Part shown: one piece after another, positions 25,906-34,231 of the stretch
How the letters are laid out: each line of letters starts with the position of its first letter
Position numbering within the stretch: the stretch's first letter is position 1
Assembly (NCBI RefSeq): GCF_003851685.1
Contig: NZ_CP027727.1
Coordinates: forward strand, 2,232,001 to 2,296,000
DNA from: Pseudomonas sp. R5-89-07
GTDB taxonomy: Bacteria > Pseudomonadota > Gammaproteobacteria > Pseudomonadales > Pseudomonadaceae
Direction of reading: 5' to 3'
DNA length: 64,000 nucleotides
The notes under the pieces: model-generated
The model's database searches: none
What the model saw: the letters and a program-made list of their open reading frames with translations, nothing else
What the model was told of the DNA's origin: nothing
Made by a program: the position numbers and the translations under genes

Positions 25906-27104
25906 GCCTGTTCAAATACCGCGCGCTCGACAGCCAGGGCGCTGCGCAAAACGGCACGTTCGAGGCCAAGGACCACGACGCCGCCGTCGCCCTGTTGCAC
26001 AAGCGCGGGTTGCTGGTGTTGCAGATTGACGTCGCCGGTGCCCAAGGGCTGCGCAATGCCTTTGGCCGTGGCCAGTTGAGCGGCGCAGCGCTGGTCAGTT
26101 TCACCCAACAACTGGCAACCCTTTTGGGCGCCGGCCAGCCGCTGGAGCGCTCGCTGGGCATCCTGCTCAAGCAACCCGGCCAGCCGCAGACCCGCGCGCT
26201 GATCGAGCGCATTCGCGAACAGGTCAAAGCCGGCCAGCCGTTATCCAAAGCGCTGGAAGAAGACGGCAGCCAGTTTTCGCCGCTGTACCTGAGCATGGTG
26301 CGTGCGGGCGAGGCGGGCGGCGCCCTGGAAAACACCCTGCGCCAGCTCAGTGACTACCTGGAGCGCAGCCAGTTACTCAGGGGCGAAGTGATCAACGCGC
26401 TGATCTACCCGGCGTTTCTGGTGGTCGGCGTGCTCGGTTCGCTGGCGCTGCTGCTGGCCTATGTGGTGCCGCAGTTCGTGCCGATCTTCAAGGACTTGGG
26501 CGTGCCCATTCCGCTGATCACCGAGGTGATTCTTGGGCTCGGCCAGTTTCTCGGGTCATACGGCCTGGCGGTGTTTGCCGGGTTGATCGTGATCATCTGG
26601 ACCCTGGCCGCACGCCTGCGTGATCCACAGCGGCGTGAACGTTATGACCGACGCGTGCTAGGCATTCGGGTGATCGGCCCGCTGCTGCAGCGGGTCGAAG
26701 CGGCGCGGTTGACCCGCACCCTCGGTACCTTGCTCAGTAACGGTGTGGCGCTGCTGCAAGCCTTGGTGATCGCGCGGCAGGTGTGCACCAACCGCGCGTT
26801 GCAAGCGCAGGTCGCCCAGGCCGCCGAGTCCGTCAAGGGCGGCGGCACCCTCGCCAGTGCCTTCGGCGCGCAGCCGTTGCTGCCGGACCTGGCCCTGCAA
26901 ATGATTGAAGTCGGCGAACAGGCCGGCGAACTCGACAGCATGCTGCTCAAGGTCGCCGACGTGTTCGACGTCGAGGCCAAGCGCGGCATCGACCGCCTGC
27001 TCGCCGCGCTGGTGCCGTCGCTGACCGTGATCATGGCGGTGCTGGTGGCAGTGATCATGCTCGCGATCATGCTGCCGCTGATGAGCCTGACCAGCAATAT
27101 ATGA
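25902..27104 (+). CDS. gspF: Type II secretion inner-membrane platform protein GspF
   Basis: 400 residues, GTG start overlapping gspE by four bases. Two homologous cytoplasmic T2SSF domains (~65-190 and ~270-390; LSGAALVSFTQQLATLLGAGQPLERSL and VEAARLTRTLGTLLSNGVALLQALVIA) alternate with three membrane helices at ~168-190, ~218-240 and ~372-398. It anchors the ATPase and pseudopilus assembly in the inner membrane. Length and layout are normal. Confidence 0.95.
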   Translation: MSLFKYRALDSQGAAQNGTFEAKDHDAAVALLHKRGLLVLQIDVAGAQGLRNAFGRGQLSGAALVSFTQQLATLLGAGQPLERSLGILLKQPGQPQTRALIERIREQVKAGQPLSKALEEDGSQFSPLYLSMVRAGEAGGALENTLRQLSDYLERSQLLRGEVINALIYPAFLVVGVLGSLALLLAYVVPQFVPIFKDLGVPIPLITEVILGLGQFLGSYGLAVFAGLIVIIWTLAARLRDPQRRERYDRRVLGIRVIGPLLQRVEAARLTRTLGTLLSNGVALLQALVIARQVCTNRALQAQVAQAAESVKGGGTLASAFGAQPLLPDLALQMIEVGEQAGELDSMLLKVADVFDVEAKRGIDRLLAALVPSLTVIMAVLVAVIMLAIMLPLMSLTSNI

Positions 27105-27124
27105 ACCCTCGAGGACCCTTACCC

Positions 27125-27550
27125 ATGCGCCATACCCGCTTCAAGCCCGCCCGCCGCCAGGGTGGTTTTACCCTGCTGGAAATGCTCGCCGTGATCGTGC
27201 TGCTGGGCATCGTCGCGACCATCGTGGTGCGCCAGGTCGGCGGCAATGTCGACAAAGGCAAGTACGGTGCGGGCAAGGCGCAACTGGCCAGCCTGAGCAT
27301 GAAAATCGAAAGCTACGGCCTGGACGTCGGCTCGCCGCCCAAGTCCCTGCAGCAACTGGTCGACAAGCCGGGCAACACCGCCGGTTGGGCCGGGCCGTAT
27401 GCCAAGCCGTCGGACCTCAAGGACCCGTTCGGCCATGCCTTCGGCTACCGCTTCCCCGGCGAGCACGGCGCGTTCGACCTGATCTTCTACGGCCAGGACG
27501 GCCAACCCGGCGGCGAAGGCTACAGCGCCGACCTGGGCAACTGGGAATAA
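27125..27550 (+). CDS. gspG: Major pseudopilin GspG
   Basis: 141 residues from the ATG at 27125 with GAGGA nine bases upstream; an in-frame ATG at 27101 overlaps the gspF stop but lacks a site. Type III signal RRQGG/FTLLEML with prepilin cleavage after Gly14, Glu at mature position 5, and a hydrophobic helix. The C-terminal YGQDGQPGGEGYSADLGNWE is the calcium-binding loop characteristic of major pseudopilins. It needs a prepilin peptidase (PilD/GspO), which is not in this window. Confidence 0.95.
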   Translation: MRHTRFKPARRQGGFTLLEMLAVIVLLGIVATIVVRQVGGNVDKGKYGAGKAQLASLSMKIESYGLDVGSPPKSLQQLVDKPGNTAGWAGPYAKPSDLKDPFGHAFGYRFPGEHGAFDLIFYGQDGQPGGEGYSADLGNWE

Positions 27551-27559
27551 CTGCTGACC

Positions 27560-27991
27560 ATGGCCAACGCCCAACGTGGTTTTACCTTGCTGGAAATGCT
27601 GGTGGTGATCGTCCTGATCAGCATCGCGGCCGGCTTGGTGGGTTTTGGCCTGCAACAAGGCTTGCGTTCGGCCAAGGAGCGTCAAGTGGTCGGGCAAATG
27701 GTCGAGGCGCTTCGCAGCACGCGGGCCAAAGCAATCGTCAACGGCAGCACTGAAGCCACCGTCTTCGACCTGCGCACGCTCAGCTTCCAGGCCCCGGGCC
27801 GGCCGAAAAAGCACTGGCCGGCCGACCTGCAAGTCACCCTGCACACCGCCGAACACGCAGGCTCGGCGGTGGAGTTCTACCCCGATGGCAGTTCCACCGG
27901 CGGTAACCTGTTGTTGGCCAATGGCAGCCGGCGCTGGCGTATCGATATTGGCTGGCTGACCGGCAGCGTGCAGTCCAAGGCGCTGCCATGA
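27560..27991 (+). CDS. gspH: Minor pseudopilin GspH
   Basis: 143 residues. Prepilin motif QRG/FTLLEMLVVIVLI with cleavage after Gly7 and Glu at +5, followed by the FGLQQGLRSAKERQVVGQMVEALRSTRAKAIVNG stretch and a GspH/FimT-like C-terminal beta domain (YPDGSSTGGNLLLANGSRRWRIDI). Starts nine bases after gspG and overlaps gspI by four. Confidence 0.92.
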   Translation: MANAQRGFTLLEMLVVIVLISIAAGLVGFGLQQGLRSAKERQVVGQMVEALRSTRAKAIVNGSTEATVFDLRTLSFQAPGRPKKHWPADLQVTLHTAEHAGSAVEFYPDGSSTGGNLLLANGSRRWRIDIGWLTGSVQSKALP

Positions 27992-28350
27992 AGCGGCAAG
28001 CCGGTTTTACCCTGTTGGAAATGCTCGCCGCGCTCACGCTCATGGCCATCTGCAGCACCGTGCTGCTGGTCGCCTTCGGCCAGAGCGCGCGCTCGCTGTT
28101 GCAAGTCGCCCACAGCGATCGGCTGAGCCATGCCGCGGTCAGCGTGATGGACCAGGAAGCGGCCGGCCCCTTGGCGAATGGCGTGCGCCAAGGCGATTTG
28201 GACGGGATTGCCTGGCAGCTGCGCATCGCCCAGCAGCCGACACGCATCGGCCTGCCGCATTTGTTTCGCCTCGACCTGACGGTCAGCGAAGGCCCGCGCC
28301 AGGCGAGCTTCAGCACCTTGAAACTGCGTGCGGCAGGGGCCGGTTTGTGA
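27988..28350 (+). CDS. gspI: Minor pseudopilin GspI
   Basis: 120 residues, normal for GspI. MKRQAG/FTLLEMLAALTLMAI is the prepilin signal and hydrophobic helix with Glu at +5; the short C-terminal domain carries the WQLRIA and LFRLDLTV strands. It would nucleate the GspI-J-K tip complex. Overlaps gspH and gspJ by four bases each. Confidence 0.9.
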   Translation: MKRQAGFTLLEMLAALTLMAICSTVLLVAFGQSARSLLQVAHSDRLSHAAVSVMDQEAAGPLANGVRQGDLDGIAWQLRIAQQPTRIGLPHLFRLDLTVSEGPRQASFSTLKLRAAGAGL

Positions 28351-28958
28351 AGCGCCGTCAGCAGGGTTTTACCCTGCTCGAAATCATGATTGTGCTGAGC
28401 CTGCTCGGTGTATTGCTGACCCTGGTCGGCGGCGCGCTGTTGGGGGCCAATCGCGCGGTGCTCAAGGCGCAGCGCTACACCGTCAGCCTGGATGAAATGC
28501 GCGCCGCGCAGCAGTTTCTGCGCACATCACTCGCCCAGGCGCTACCGCTGCCTATTGAGCCGCTCGACCGTGATACCCCGGGCCTGTTCTTCGGCTCGGC
28601 ACAGCGCCTGGCGTTCGTCGCAGGCCTGCCGGGGCAGTTGGGCGGCGGCATCAATCGGTACACCCTGGCCCTGCAGGGCGACACCTTGCAGGTTACGTTT
28701 GCCCACATCAACCACGACGCCTCTGACTCGCCGTGGGGCGAGCCGCAGGTGCTGATGCGCGACGTCCAGCAGTTGAACTTCAGTTACCAAGGGTTCAGCG
28801 CCGAGGGCCAACTGACCGATTGGCTCGACCAGTGGCCGTGGCCGCAACGCTTGCCGCGTGCAGTGCGCATCCGGGCCAAGGTCAGTGGCCCTGTGCAGTG
28901 GCTGACCGAAGTGGTTGCGCTGCGTCTGGACCTGGCCGGCGGAGTGCCCGAGCGATGA
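28347..28958 (+). CDS. gspJ: Minor pseudopilin GspJ
   Basis: 203 residues from a GTG that overlaps the gspI stop. Prepilin signal MKRRQQG/FTLLEIMIVLSLLG with Glu at +5, then the GspJ-type body (LDEMRAAQQFLRTSLAQALP, GLFFGSAQRLAFVAGLPGQLGGGINRYTLAL, DVQQLNFSYQG, LPRAVRI). Part of the pseudopilus tip. Confidence 0.92.
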   Translation: MKRRQQGFTLLEIMIVLSLLGVLLTLVGGALLGANRAVLKAQRYTVSLDEMRAAQQFLRTSLAQALPLPIEPLDRDTPGLFFGSAQRLAFVAGLPGQLGGGINRYTLALQGDTLQVTFAHINHDASDSPWGEPQVLMRDVQQLNFSYQGFSAEGQLTDWLDQWPWPQRLPRAVRIRAKVSGPVQWLTEVVALRLDLAGGVPER

Positions 28959-29674
28959 AGCATCAGCGTGGGGTTGCGCTGCTGCTGGCGTTGTGGGTAC
29001 TGGCGTTGCTCAGTGTGATGCTCGGCGCCCTGGCTGGCTGGGTACAGCTGCAAAGTCGCCAGGCCGCGTGGTATCGCCAGCACGCCAGCGCCGAATTCGC
29101 CGCCGAGGCCGGTTTGAACCTGGCCGTGCAAGGGCTGCTCGACCCGCTGCAACGACAGCACTGGGTCGCTGATGGGCGCGAAACCGTGTTGCCGTTCGAC
29201 GGTGTGCACGTGCACATCCGCGTTTACAGCGAGCGCGGCAAGCTCGACTTGAACAGCGCCCCGGGCAGTGACCTGGCGCGGCTCGCCAAGGCCTGTGGCG
29301 CCAGCCAGCCACAAGCGGCGGCCCTGGCGCAGGGCCTGGAAGCACGCCGACGGGACGATGCCGCGCCGCTGCGAGTGATCGAAGAAATACGCCAGCTACC
29401 GGGCATGAGCCAGGCGCTGTACAGCCAGATGCTCCCCGACTTGACCTTGTGGAGTGGCCTCGACCGGCCTGACGCGGCCTTCGCCAGCCCGCTGCTGCGC
29501 CGTGCCCTGCACTTGGGCAGCCCGAGTGCCGTGGGCGCCACCCCGGGTGATGTGCTGCTGATCGACAGCCGCGTCGAACGCCCCGGCTCTCACGCGCGTG
29601 TGCGAACCACGTTGTTATTAAGCCCCGCGCCCGGCAGCGCACAACCGTATCGAGTCCTCGGGTGGCAAGAATGA
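28955..29674 (+). CDS. gspK: Minor pseudopilin GspK (short form)
   Basis: 239 residues starting at the ATG that overlaps gspJ. KHQRG/VALLLALWVLALLSVML is the GspK-type prepilin signal, in which mature residue 5 is Leu rather than Glu. The body has the helix-hairpin-helix-like part (RGKLDLNSAPGSDLARLAKACG, PLRVIEEIRQLPGMSQALYSQMLPDLTLWSG). It is much shorter than the ~320-residue XcpX/PulK, so the alpha-helical insert seen in those appears reduced. Confidence 0.88.
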   Translation: MKHQRGVALLLALWVLALLSVMLGALAGWVQLQSRQAAWYRQHASAEFAAEAGLNLAVQGLLDPLQRQHWVADGRETVLPFDGVHVHIRVYSERGKLDLNSAPGSDLARLAKACGASQPQAAALAQGLEARRRDDAAPLRVIEEIRQLPGMSQALYSQMLPDLTLWSGLDRPDAAFASPLLRRALHLGSPSAVGATPGDVLLIDSRVERPGSHARVRTTLLLSPAPGSAQPYRVLGWQE

Positions 29675-30708
29675 ACGAATACCTGACTGCCTGGTTTCAA
29701 CCACTGGCCGCGCCGCTTGCCCAGCGCTGGCGTGGCAGCTTGCTGCAACAGGGCTGGCGGTTGTGGCTCAACGAGCTGCGCGCCTGCCTGCCGTCATGGC
29801 TGTGCAGCCCGGCGATCCCGCAGCAGGTCTATACCTGGCCATTACGCACACCGTTGCCCGAATCGCCGGTGCAGGCCACACCGGTACTGTTGCTGCCACC
29901 TTCGGCGGTACTGATGCAGCGCCTGCAATTGCCAGTGGCAGCCGCGCGCAATCTGCACGCCGTGGTCGGCTATGAGCTGGACCGGCTTACCCCGTTCGAC
30001 GCCTCGCAGTTGTATTTTGTCGCGCGCCAGGAGCGGCGCAGCGGCGCGTGGTTGCAGGTCACGCTGGTGGCGATCCTGCGCGAACGCCTCGACAGCCTGC
30101 TCGCCGATTGCGCCGCGCAGGGTCTGCAGCCGCAACGCGTGGATGTGGGCGACAGCGCCGACTCTCGCCTGGGCATCAACCTGTTGCCCGCCGCACTGCG
30201 TCCGTCGTCACCGCACAATACGCACCGTCTGCGCCACGCGCTGCTTTGGCTGTGTGGCGCCTTGCTGTTCGCGGCGATGCTGCTGTGGCTCAACAGCCGC
30301 CAAGTGCTGGTGGCGCAGATGCAGACCACGGTGCAGGCGCAAAAAGCCCAGGTGGCGCAGTTGCAACAGGTGCGCCAGCAACTGGCCAATACCCGTGGCG
30401 CGGCCGATTACCTGAATCGGCGCAAGGCCGCGCAACCGACCGTGGCGGCGCTGCTCAACGAGCTGACCACGTGCCTGCCGGCTGACACATGGGTGGAGCA
30501 ATTGGAAATCAACCGCGACGGCGATCTGTCCTTTTCCGGGCAAAGCGCCAAGGCCAGCGGCCTCATCACGCAAATCAAGGGTTGCCGCAGTCTGGAAAAT
30601 GCGCGGTTTGTAGGCGTGATCCAGCCGGATGCGCAAACCGCTAAAGACCATTTTTCCCTGCGTACCGACATTCATCAGGAGGTCGCTGATGGCCCGTCCA
30701 CTGACTGA
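29671..30708 (+). CDS. gspL: Type II secretion protein GspL, PilN-like
   Basis: 345 residues from the ATG overlapping gspK. An N-terminal cytoplasmic actin-like part (~1-190, with AVVGYELDRLTPFDASQLYFVARQ), one membrane helix at ~192-210 (HALLWLCGALLFAAMLLWL), then a coiled coil (TTVQAQKAQVAQLQQVRQQLANTRG) and a ferredoxin-like PilN-type domain (LLNELTTCLPADTWVEQLEINRDGDLSFSGQS). It recruits GspE to the membrane. The C-terminal half resembles type IV pilus PilN more than classical XcpY. Confidence 0.88.
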   Translation: MNEYLTAWFQPLAAPLAQRWRGSLLQQGWRLWLNELRACLPSWLCSPAIPQQVYTWPLRTPLPESPVQATPVLLLPPSAVLMQRLQLPVAAARNLHAVVGYELDRLTPFDASQLYFVARQERRSGAWLQVTLVAILRERLDSLLADCAAQGLQPQRVDVGDSADSRLGINLLPAALRPSSPHNTHRLRHALLWLCGALLFAAMLLWLNSRQVLVAQMQTTVQAQKAQVAQLQQVRQQLANTRGAADYLNRRKAAQPTVAALLNELTTCLPADTWVEQLEINRDGDLSFSGQSAKASGLITQIKGCRSLENARFVGVIQPDAQTAKDHFSLRTDIHQEVADGPSTD

Positions 30709-31288
30709 CCGCGAGCGCCGTGGCGTCGCGTTGATACTCCTCGCGCTGCTGCTTGGCGCCGCCTATTGGCTATTGATTGACAGCTGGTTCGCCGCGCCGC
30801 TGCGCGATCTCAATGCCCAGGCCGACGCGCTGCGCACCCAGCAGCAACGCTATGCCGGAGTGCTGCGCCAGGCCGATACACTGCAAGCGCAATTGCAACA
30901 GGCACGCAGCGATCCCGCCAGCAGCACCAGCTTGCTGCCCGGCGACGACCCCAGCGCGGTGGCTGCTGACTTGATGCAGCGCATGGCTGACCTGATCAGC
31001 CGCCAGGCCGGCAGTGGCGCCGGCTGCGCGCTGAGTCAACGGATGCCGATCACCCCCGAGCAAGATGCAGCCGAGCCTTATCGCCAGGTCAAAGTCAGCC
31101 TGACCCTTAGCTGCGCCATCGAACCCCTGGAAGCGATTCTGCGGACGCTGGAGTATCAGCGGCCGTTTCTGTTTGTGGATGAGCTGAGCGTGCGGCGTGG
31201 GCCAAATGCCCCCGCCAATGGCGCGGCCGGGCAGTTGACGGTGCACCTGCTGGTGCGTGGTTATCTGCAAGCGCAGGCCGCGCCATGA
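30689..31288 (+). CDS. gspM: Type II secretion protein GspM
   Basis: 199 residues from the ATG at 30689, which has CAGGAGG upstream and overlaps gspL by 20 bases; a longer frame to 30629 is less likely. Short cytoplasmic tail, membrane helix at ~12-30 (GVALILLALLLGAAYWLLI), coiled coil (DLNAQADALRTQQQRYAGVLRQADTLQAQLQQ) and a PilO/GspM-like periplasmic domain (PYRQVKVSLTLSCAIEPLEAILRTLEYQRPFLFVDELSVRR). Partner of GspL in the platform. Confidence 0.87.
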   Translation: MARPLTDRERRGVALILLALLLGAAYWLLIDSWFAAPLRDLNAQADALRTQQQRYAGVLRQADTLQAQLQQARSDPASSTSLLPGDDPSAVAADLMQRMADLISRQAGSGAGCALSQRMPITPEQDAAEPYRQVKVSLTLSCAIEPLEAILRTLEYQRPFLFVDELSVRRGPNAPANGAAGQLTVHLLVRGYLQAQAAP

Positions 31289-31797
31289 GCCGTCTCGAAC
31301 GCGGGCTGGTCGGACTGGCGCTGGCCTTGGGGCTGGCCATTGCCGCGATCACCAGTGGTATCGCCGATGACCCGAACTGGTTGCCCGAGCAGGCTGCCCG
31401 CAGCGAGTCCCATGATCAGTTCAAGCCAGTCACTGCGCCGAGTGCCTCGTTGGACAGCCTGGCTGCGACTTGGAAAAATCCGCTGTTCAGCCCCGATCGC
31501 AGCCCGGATCACGCCGTGGTTCAGGCGCAGGCCGCCAGCCTGAGTGGCTTGACCCTGACCGGGGTGCTGATCAATGGCGAGCTGCGCGTTGCCATGCTCA
31601 AACGCAGTGACGGGCCGCCGCTCAACTTGCATCAGGGGCAGTCGCTGCCCAATGGCTGGAAGCTCGACAGCCTGACTGCCACACACGCTGAGTTCTCATC
31701 CCAAGGGCGCAGCCAACGCCTGGCGCTGTATGCGCCGCGCCTGCCACCGCCTTCGACCACACCGCCGACTTTCCTTCCACATGAGTCCACCCCGTAA
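31285..31797 (+). CDS. gspN: Short GspN/GspC-like inner-membrane protein of the type II system
   Basis: 170 residues. One N-terminal membrane helix (GLVGLALALGLAIAAITSGI), a linker, then a GspC homology-region-like beta domain: WKNPLFSPDRSPD, LSGLTLTGVLINGELRVAMLKRSDG, LHQGQSLPNGWKLDSLTATHAEFSSQGRSQRLALY. In complete systems GspC uses this domain to contact the secretin N0 domain and a PDZ or coiled coil to choose cargo; the latter is missing here. Proteins like this are often named GspN or HxcP-like. It overlaps gspM by four bases and gspD by one. Confidence 0.72.
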   Translation: MSRLERGLVGLALALGLAIAAITSGIADDPNWLPEQAARSESHDQFKPVTAPSASLDSLAATWKNPLFSPDRSPDHAVVQAQAASLSGLTLTGVLINGELRVAMLKRSDGPPLNLHQGQSLPNGWKLDSLTATHAEFSSQGRSQRLALYAPRLPPPSTTPPTFLPHESTP

Positions 31798-34049
31798 TGG
31801 CCAGTTCCAAAGGCGCGCCCGCCGTCGCCACCCCTATGCTTTGCCTCGTCGCCGCGGTTGCGCTGGCGGGTTGTGCCACCGCGCCCGAAACCTTCGAGCA
31901 AGACCGCGACATGATGCGCGAAGCCCTGCAGGGCACCGGCTCGCAACGCCCGCCGGTCGACCCGCGCAGCGAGCAGCCGGTGGTCGACACACCGACTGCC
32001 CAGGCGACGCCGCCACGGCGCCAACTGATTCGCGGCAATCAGCAGTTCGTCCGCCCACCGGCCGCTGCGGCGACTGCGCGTGAACAGGACAGCGGCGATA
32101 TTGTGTTCAATTTCAGCAACCAGCCAATTGCGGCGGTGGTCAACAGCATCATGGGCGACCTGCTGCACGAGAACTACAGCATCGCCCAGGGTGTGAAGGG
32201 TGAGGTGAGTTTCTCCACGTCCAAGCCCGTTAATAAAAAACAGGCGCTGTCGATCCTCGAGACATTGCTGTCGTGGACCGATAATGCGCTGATCAAACAG
32301 GGTGATCGCTATGTAATTCTGCCGGCCAACCAGGCGGTGGCCGGCAAGCTGGTGCCGGAGATGAGCGTGGCGCAACCGTCGGCCGGGCTGTCCGCGCGGC
32401 TGTTCGTGCTGCGCTATATCTCGGCCACCGAGATGCAGAAGCTGCTAAAGCCGTTCGCCCGTGAAAACGCGTTCCTGCTGGTCGACCCGGCGCGCAACGT
32501 GCTGAGCCTGGCCGGCACGCCGGAGGAGCTGGCCAACTATCAGGACACTATCGACACCTTTGACGTGAATTGGCTCAAGGGTATGTCTGTCGGCGTGTTC
32601 GGCCTGCAACGCGCGTCAGTCGCCGAACTGATGCCCGAATTGCAAAAGATGTTCGGCCCCGACAGCGGCATGCCTTTGGCGGGCATGGTGCGTTTTCTGC
32701 CGATTGAGCGCACCAATTCGGTGGTAGCTATTTCGTCGCAGCCGCAGTACCTCAGTGAAGTCGGCGACTGGATCCGTACCATCGACGAAGGCGGTGGCAA
32801 CGAGCCGCAGATGTACGTGTACGACGTGCGCAACATGAAGGCCACCGACCTCGCCAAGTATTTGCGCCAGATCTACGGCGGCGGTGCGATCAAGGACGAC
32901 ACCGCGGCCAAGGTCGCGCCGGGCCTGCGAACGCGTAGCTTGTCCTCGTTGAGCAGCGGCGGTACGTCCAGCGGCATCAGCAGCACCGCCAGCATGGGCA
33001 GCGGGATGAACGATAACCAGCCGCTCGCCAGCGATGAATCGGAGGAGGGCGGCGAGAACCTCGACAGCGAAGCCGACAGCGGTGGCGAGCAGGCCGAGAC
33101 CACCGGCGATGCGGCCAAAAGCATCGACGCCGGCACGCGTATCACCGCGCAGAAGAGCAGCAACCAATTGCTGGTGCGCACCCGGCCGGCGCAATGGAAG
33201 GAAATCGAATCGGCGATCAAGCGGCTGGACAATGCACCGCTGCAAGTGCAGATCGAAACGCGGATTCTTGAGGTCAAGCTCAGCGGCGAACTGGACCTCG
33301 GCGTGCAGTGGTACCTGGGACGACTGGCGGGTAATTCTTCCAGCACCACGGTCGCCAATACCACCGGCAGCCAGGGCGCCCTGGGCGGCGGCGGGGTAGC
33401 GGTCGGCAGCAGTTCGCTGTTCTACTCGTTTGTCAGCAATAATTTGCAGGTTGCCTTGCGCGCGCTTGAAACCAATGGCCGCACCCAAGTGCTGTCGGCG
33501 CCGTCGCTGGTGGTGATGAATAACCAGCAGGCGCAGATCCAGGTCGGCGACAACATCCCGATCAACCAGACCACCGTCAACACCAGCACCTCTGACACCA
33601 CCCTGAGCAGCGTCGAGTACGTGCAGACCGGGGTCATTCTCGACGTAGTGCCGCGCATCAACCCGGGCGGCCTGGTGTATATGGACATCAAGCAACAGGT
33701 CAGTGACGCGGACACCAGCTCGATCACCGACACGCAAACCAACCCGCGTATTTCGACGCGTTCGGTGTCGACCCAAGTCGCGGTGCAAAGCGGCCAGACG
33801 GTATTGCTCGGTGGTCTGATCAAACAGGACAACGCCGAAAGCGCTACCTCGGTACCTTACCTGGGCAAAATCCCCGGCCTGCGCTGGTTGTTTGGCACTA
33901 CCAGCAAGTCCAAGGCGCGCACCGAACTCATCGTGCTGATTACCCCGCGTGTCATCACCAGCAGCAGCCAGTCACGCCAGGTCACCGATGACTATCGCCA
34001 GCAGATGCAGTTGCTCAAGGTTGAGCAGCGTCTTCCAGCCCTACAATGA
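31797..34049 (+). CDS. gspD: Type II secretion outer membrane secretin GspD, lipoprotein form
   Basis: 750 residues. The N-terminus is a lipoprotein signal (PMLCLVAAVALAGC, lipid Cys26, Ala at +2, so outer membrane sorting). N0 (~100-170, FNFSNQPIAAVVNSIMGDLL), N1-N3 domains (LFVLRYISATEMQKLLKPF, VFGLQRASVAELMPELQKMFG, VYDVRNMKATDLAKYLRQIYGGG) and an unusually long Ser/Gly/Glu-rich loop in N3 (~375-435) precede the secretin core, ending VPYLGKIPGLRWLFGTTSKSKARTELIVLITPRVI. A lipidated secretin recalls HxcQ, which reaches the outer membrane without a pilotin; no gspS is present here. Last gene of the operon. Confidence 0.94.
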   Translation: MASSKGAPAVATPMLCLVAAVALAGCATAPETFEQDRDMMREALQGTGSQRPPVDPRSEQPVVDTPTAQATPPRRQLIRGNQQFVRPPAAAATAREQDSGDIVFNFSNQPIAAVVNSIMGDLLHENYSIAQGVKGEVSFSTSKPVNKKQALSILETLLSWTDNALIKQGDRYVILPANQAVAGKLVPEMSVAQPSAGLSARLFVLRYISATEMQKLLKPFARENAFLLVDPARNVLSLAGTPEELANYQDTIDTFDVNWLKGMSVGVFGLQRASVAELMPELQKMFGPDSGMPLAGMVRFLPIERTNSVVAISSQPQYLSEVGDWIRTIDEGGGNEPQMYVYDVRNMKATDLAKYLRQIYGGGAIKDDTAAKVAPGLRTRSLSSLSSGGTSSGISSTASMGSGMNDNQPLASDESEEGGENLDSEADSGGEQAETTGDAAKSIDAGTRITAQKSSNQLLVRTRPAQWKEIESAIKRLDNAPLQVQIETRILEVKLSGELDLGVQWYLGRLAGNSSSTTVANTTGSQGALGGGGVAVGSSSLFYSFVSNNLQVALRALETNGRTQVLSAPSLVVMNNQQAQIQVGDNIPINQTTVNTSTSDTTLSSVEYVQTGVILDVVPRINPGGLVYMDIKQQVSDADTSSITDTQTNPRISTRSVSTQVAVQSGQTVLLGGLIKQDNAESATSVPYLGKIPGLRWLFGTTSKSKARTELIVLITPRVITSSSQSRQVTDDYRQQMQLLKVEQRLPALQ

Positions 34050-34062
34050 TGCAGGTAGGGCA

Positions 34063-34230
34063 ATGGGGTACTGCCTCAAGGGTTCTGGACGTCCGCCCTC
34101 GATTGCCAAATATTTTATCCAATCCTTCCGAGCGGCCATCGATCCTGAGCGGGAAAGCGCTCCAGAACATCTACTCATGATCTACTACCCCGAAGAATTG
34201 CCTGCGGTGACCGATATCCATAGGTTGTGA
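34063..34230 (+). CDS. Possible small protein downstream of gspD (doubtful)
   Basis: A 55-residue frame (MGYCLKGSGRPPSIAKYFIQSFRAAIDPERES...) with AGGTAGGG a few bases before its ATG, between gspD and the convergent lactonase gene. It has an ordinary amino-acid mix and no recognised domain. It may be a real short gene, a gene remnant or chance. Confidence 0.25.
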   Translation: MGYCLKGSGRPPSIAKYFIQSFRAAIDPERESAPEHLLMIYYPEELPAVTDIHRL

Positions 34231-34231
34231 A

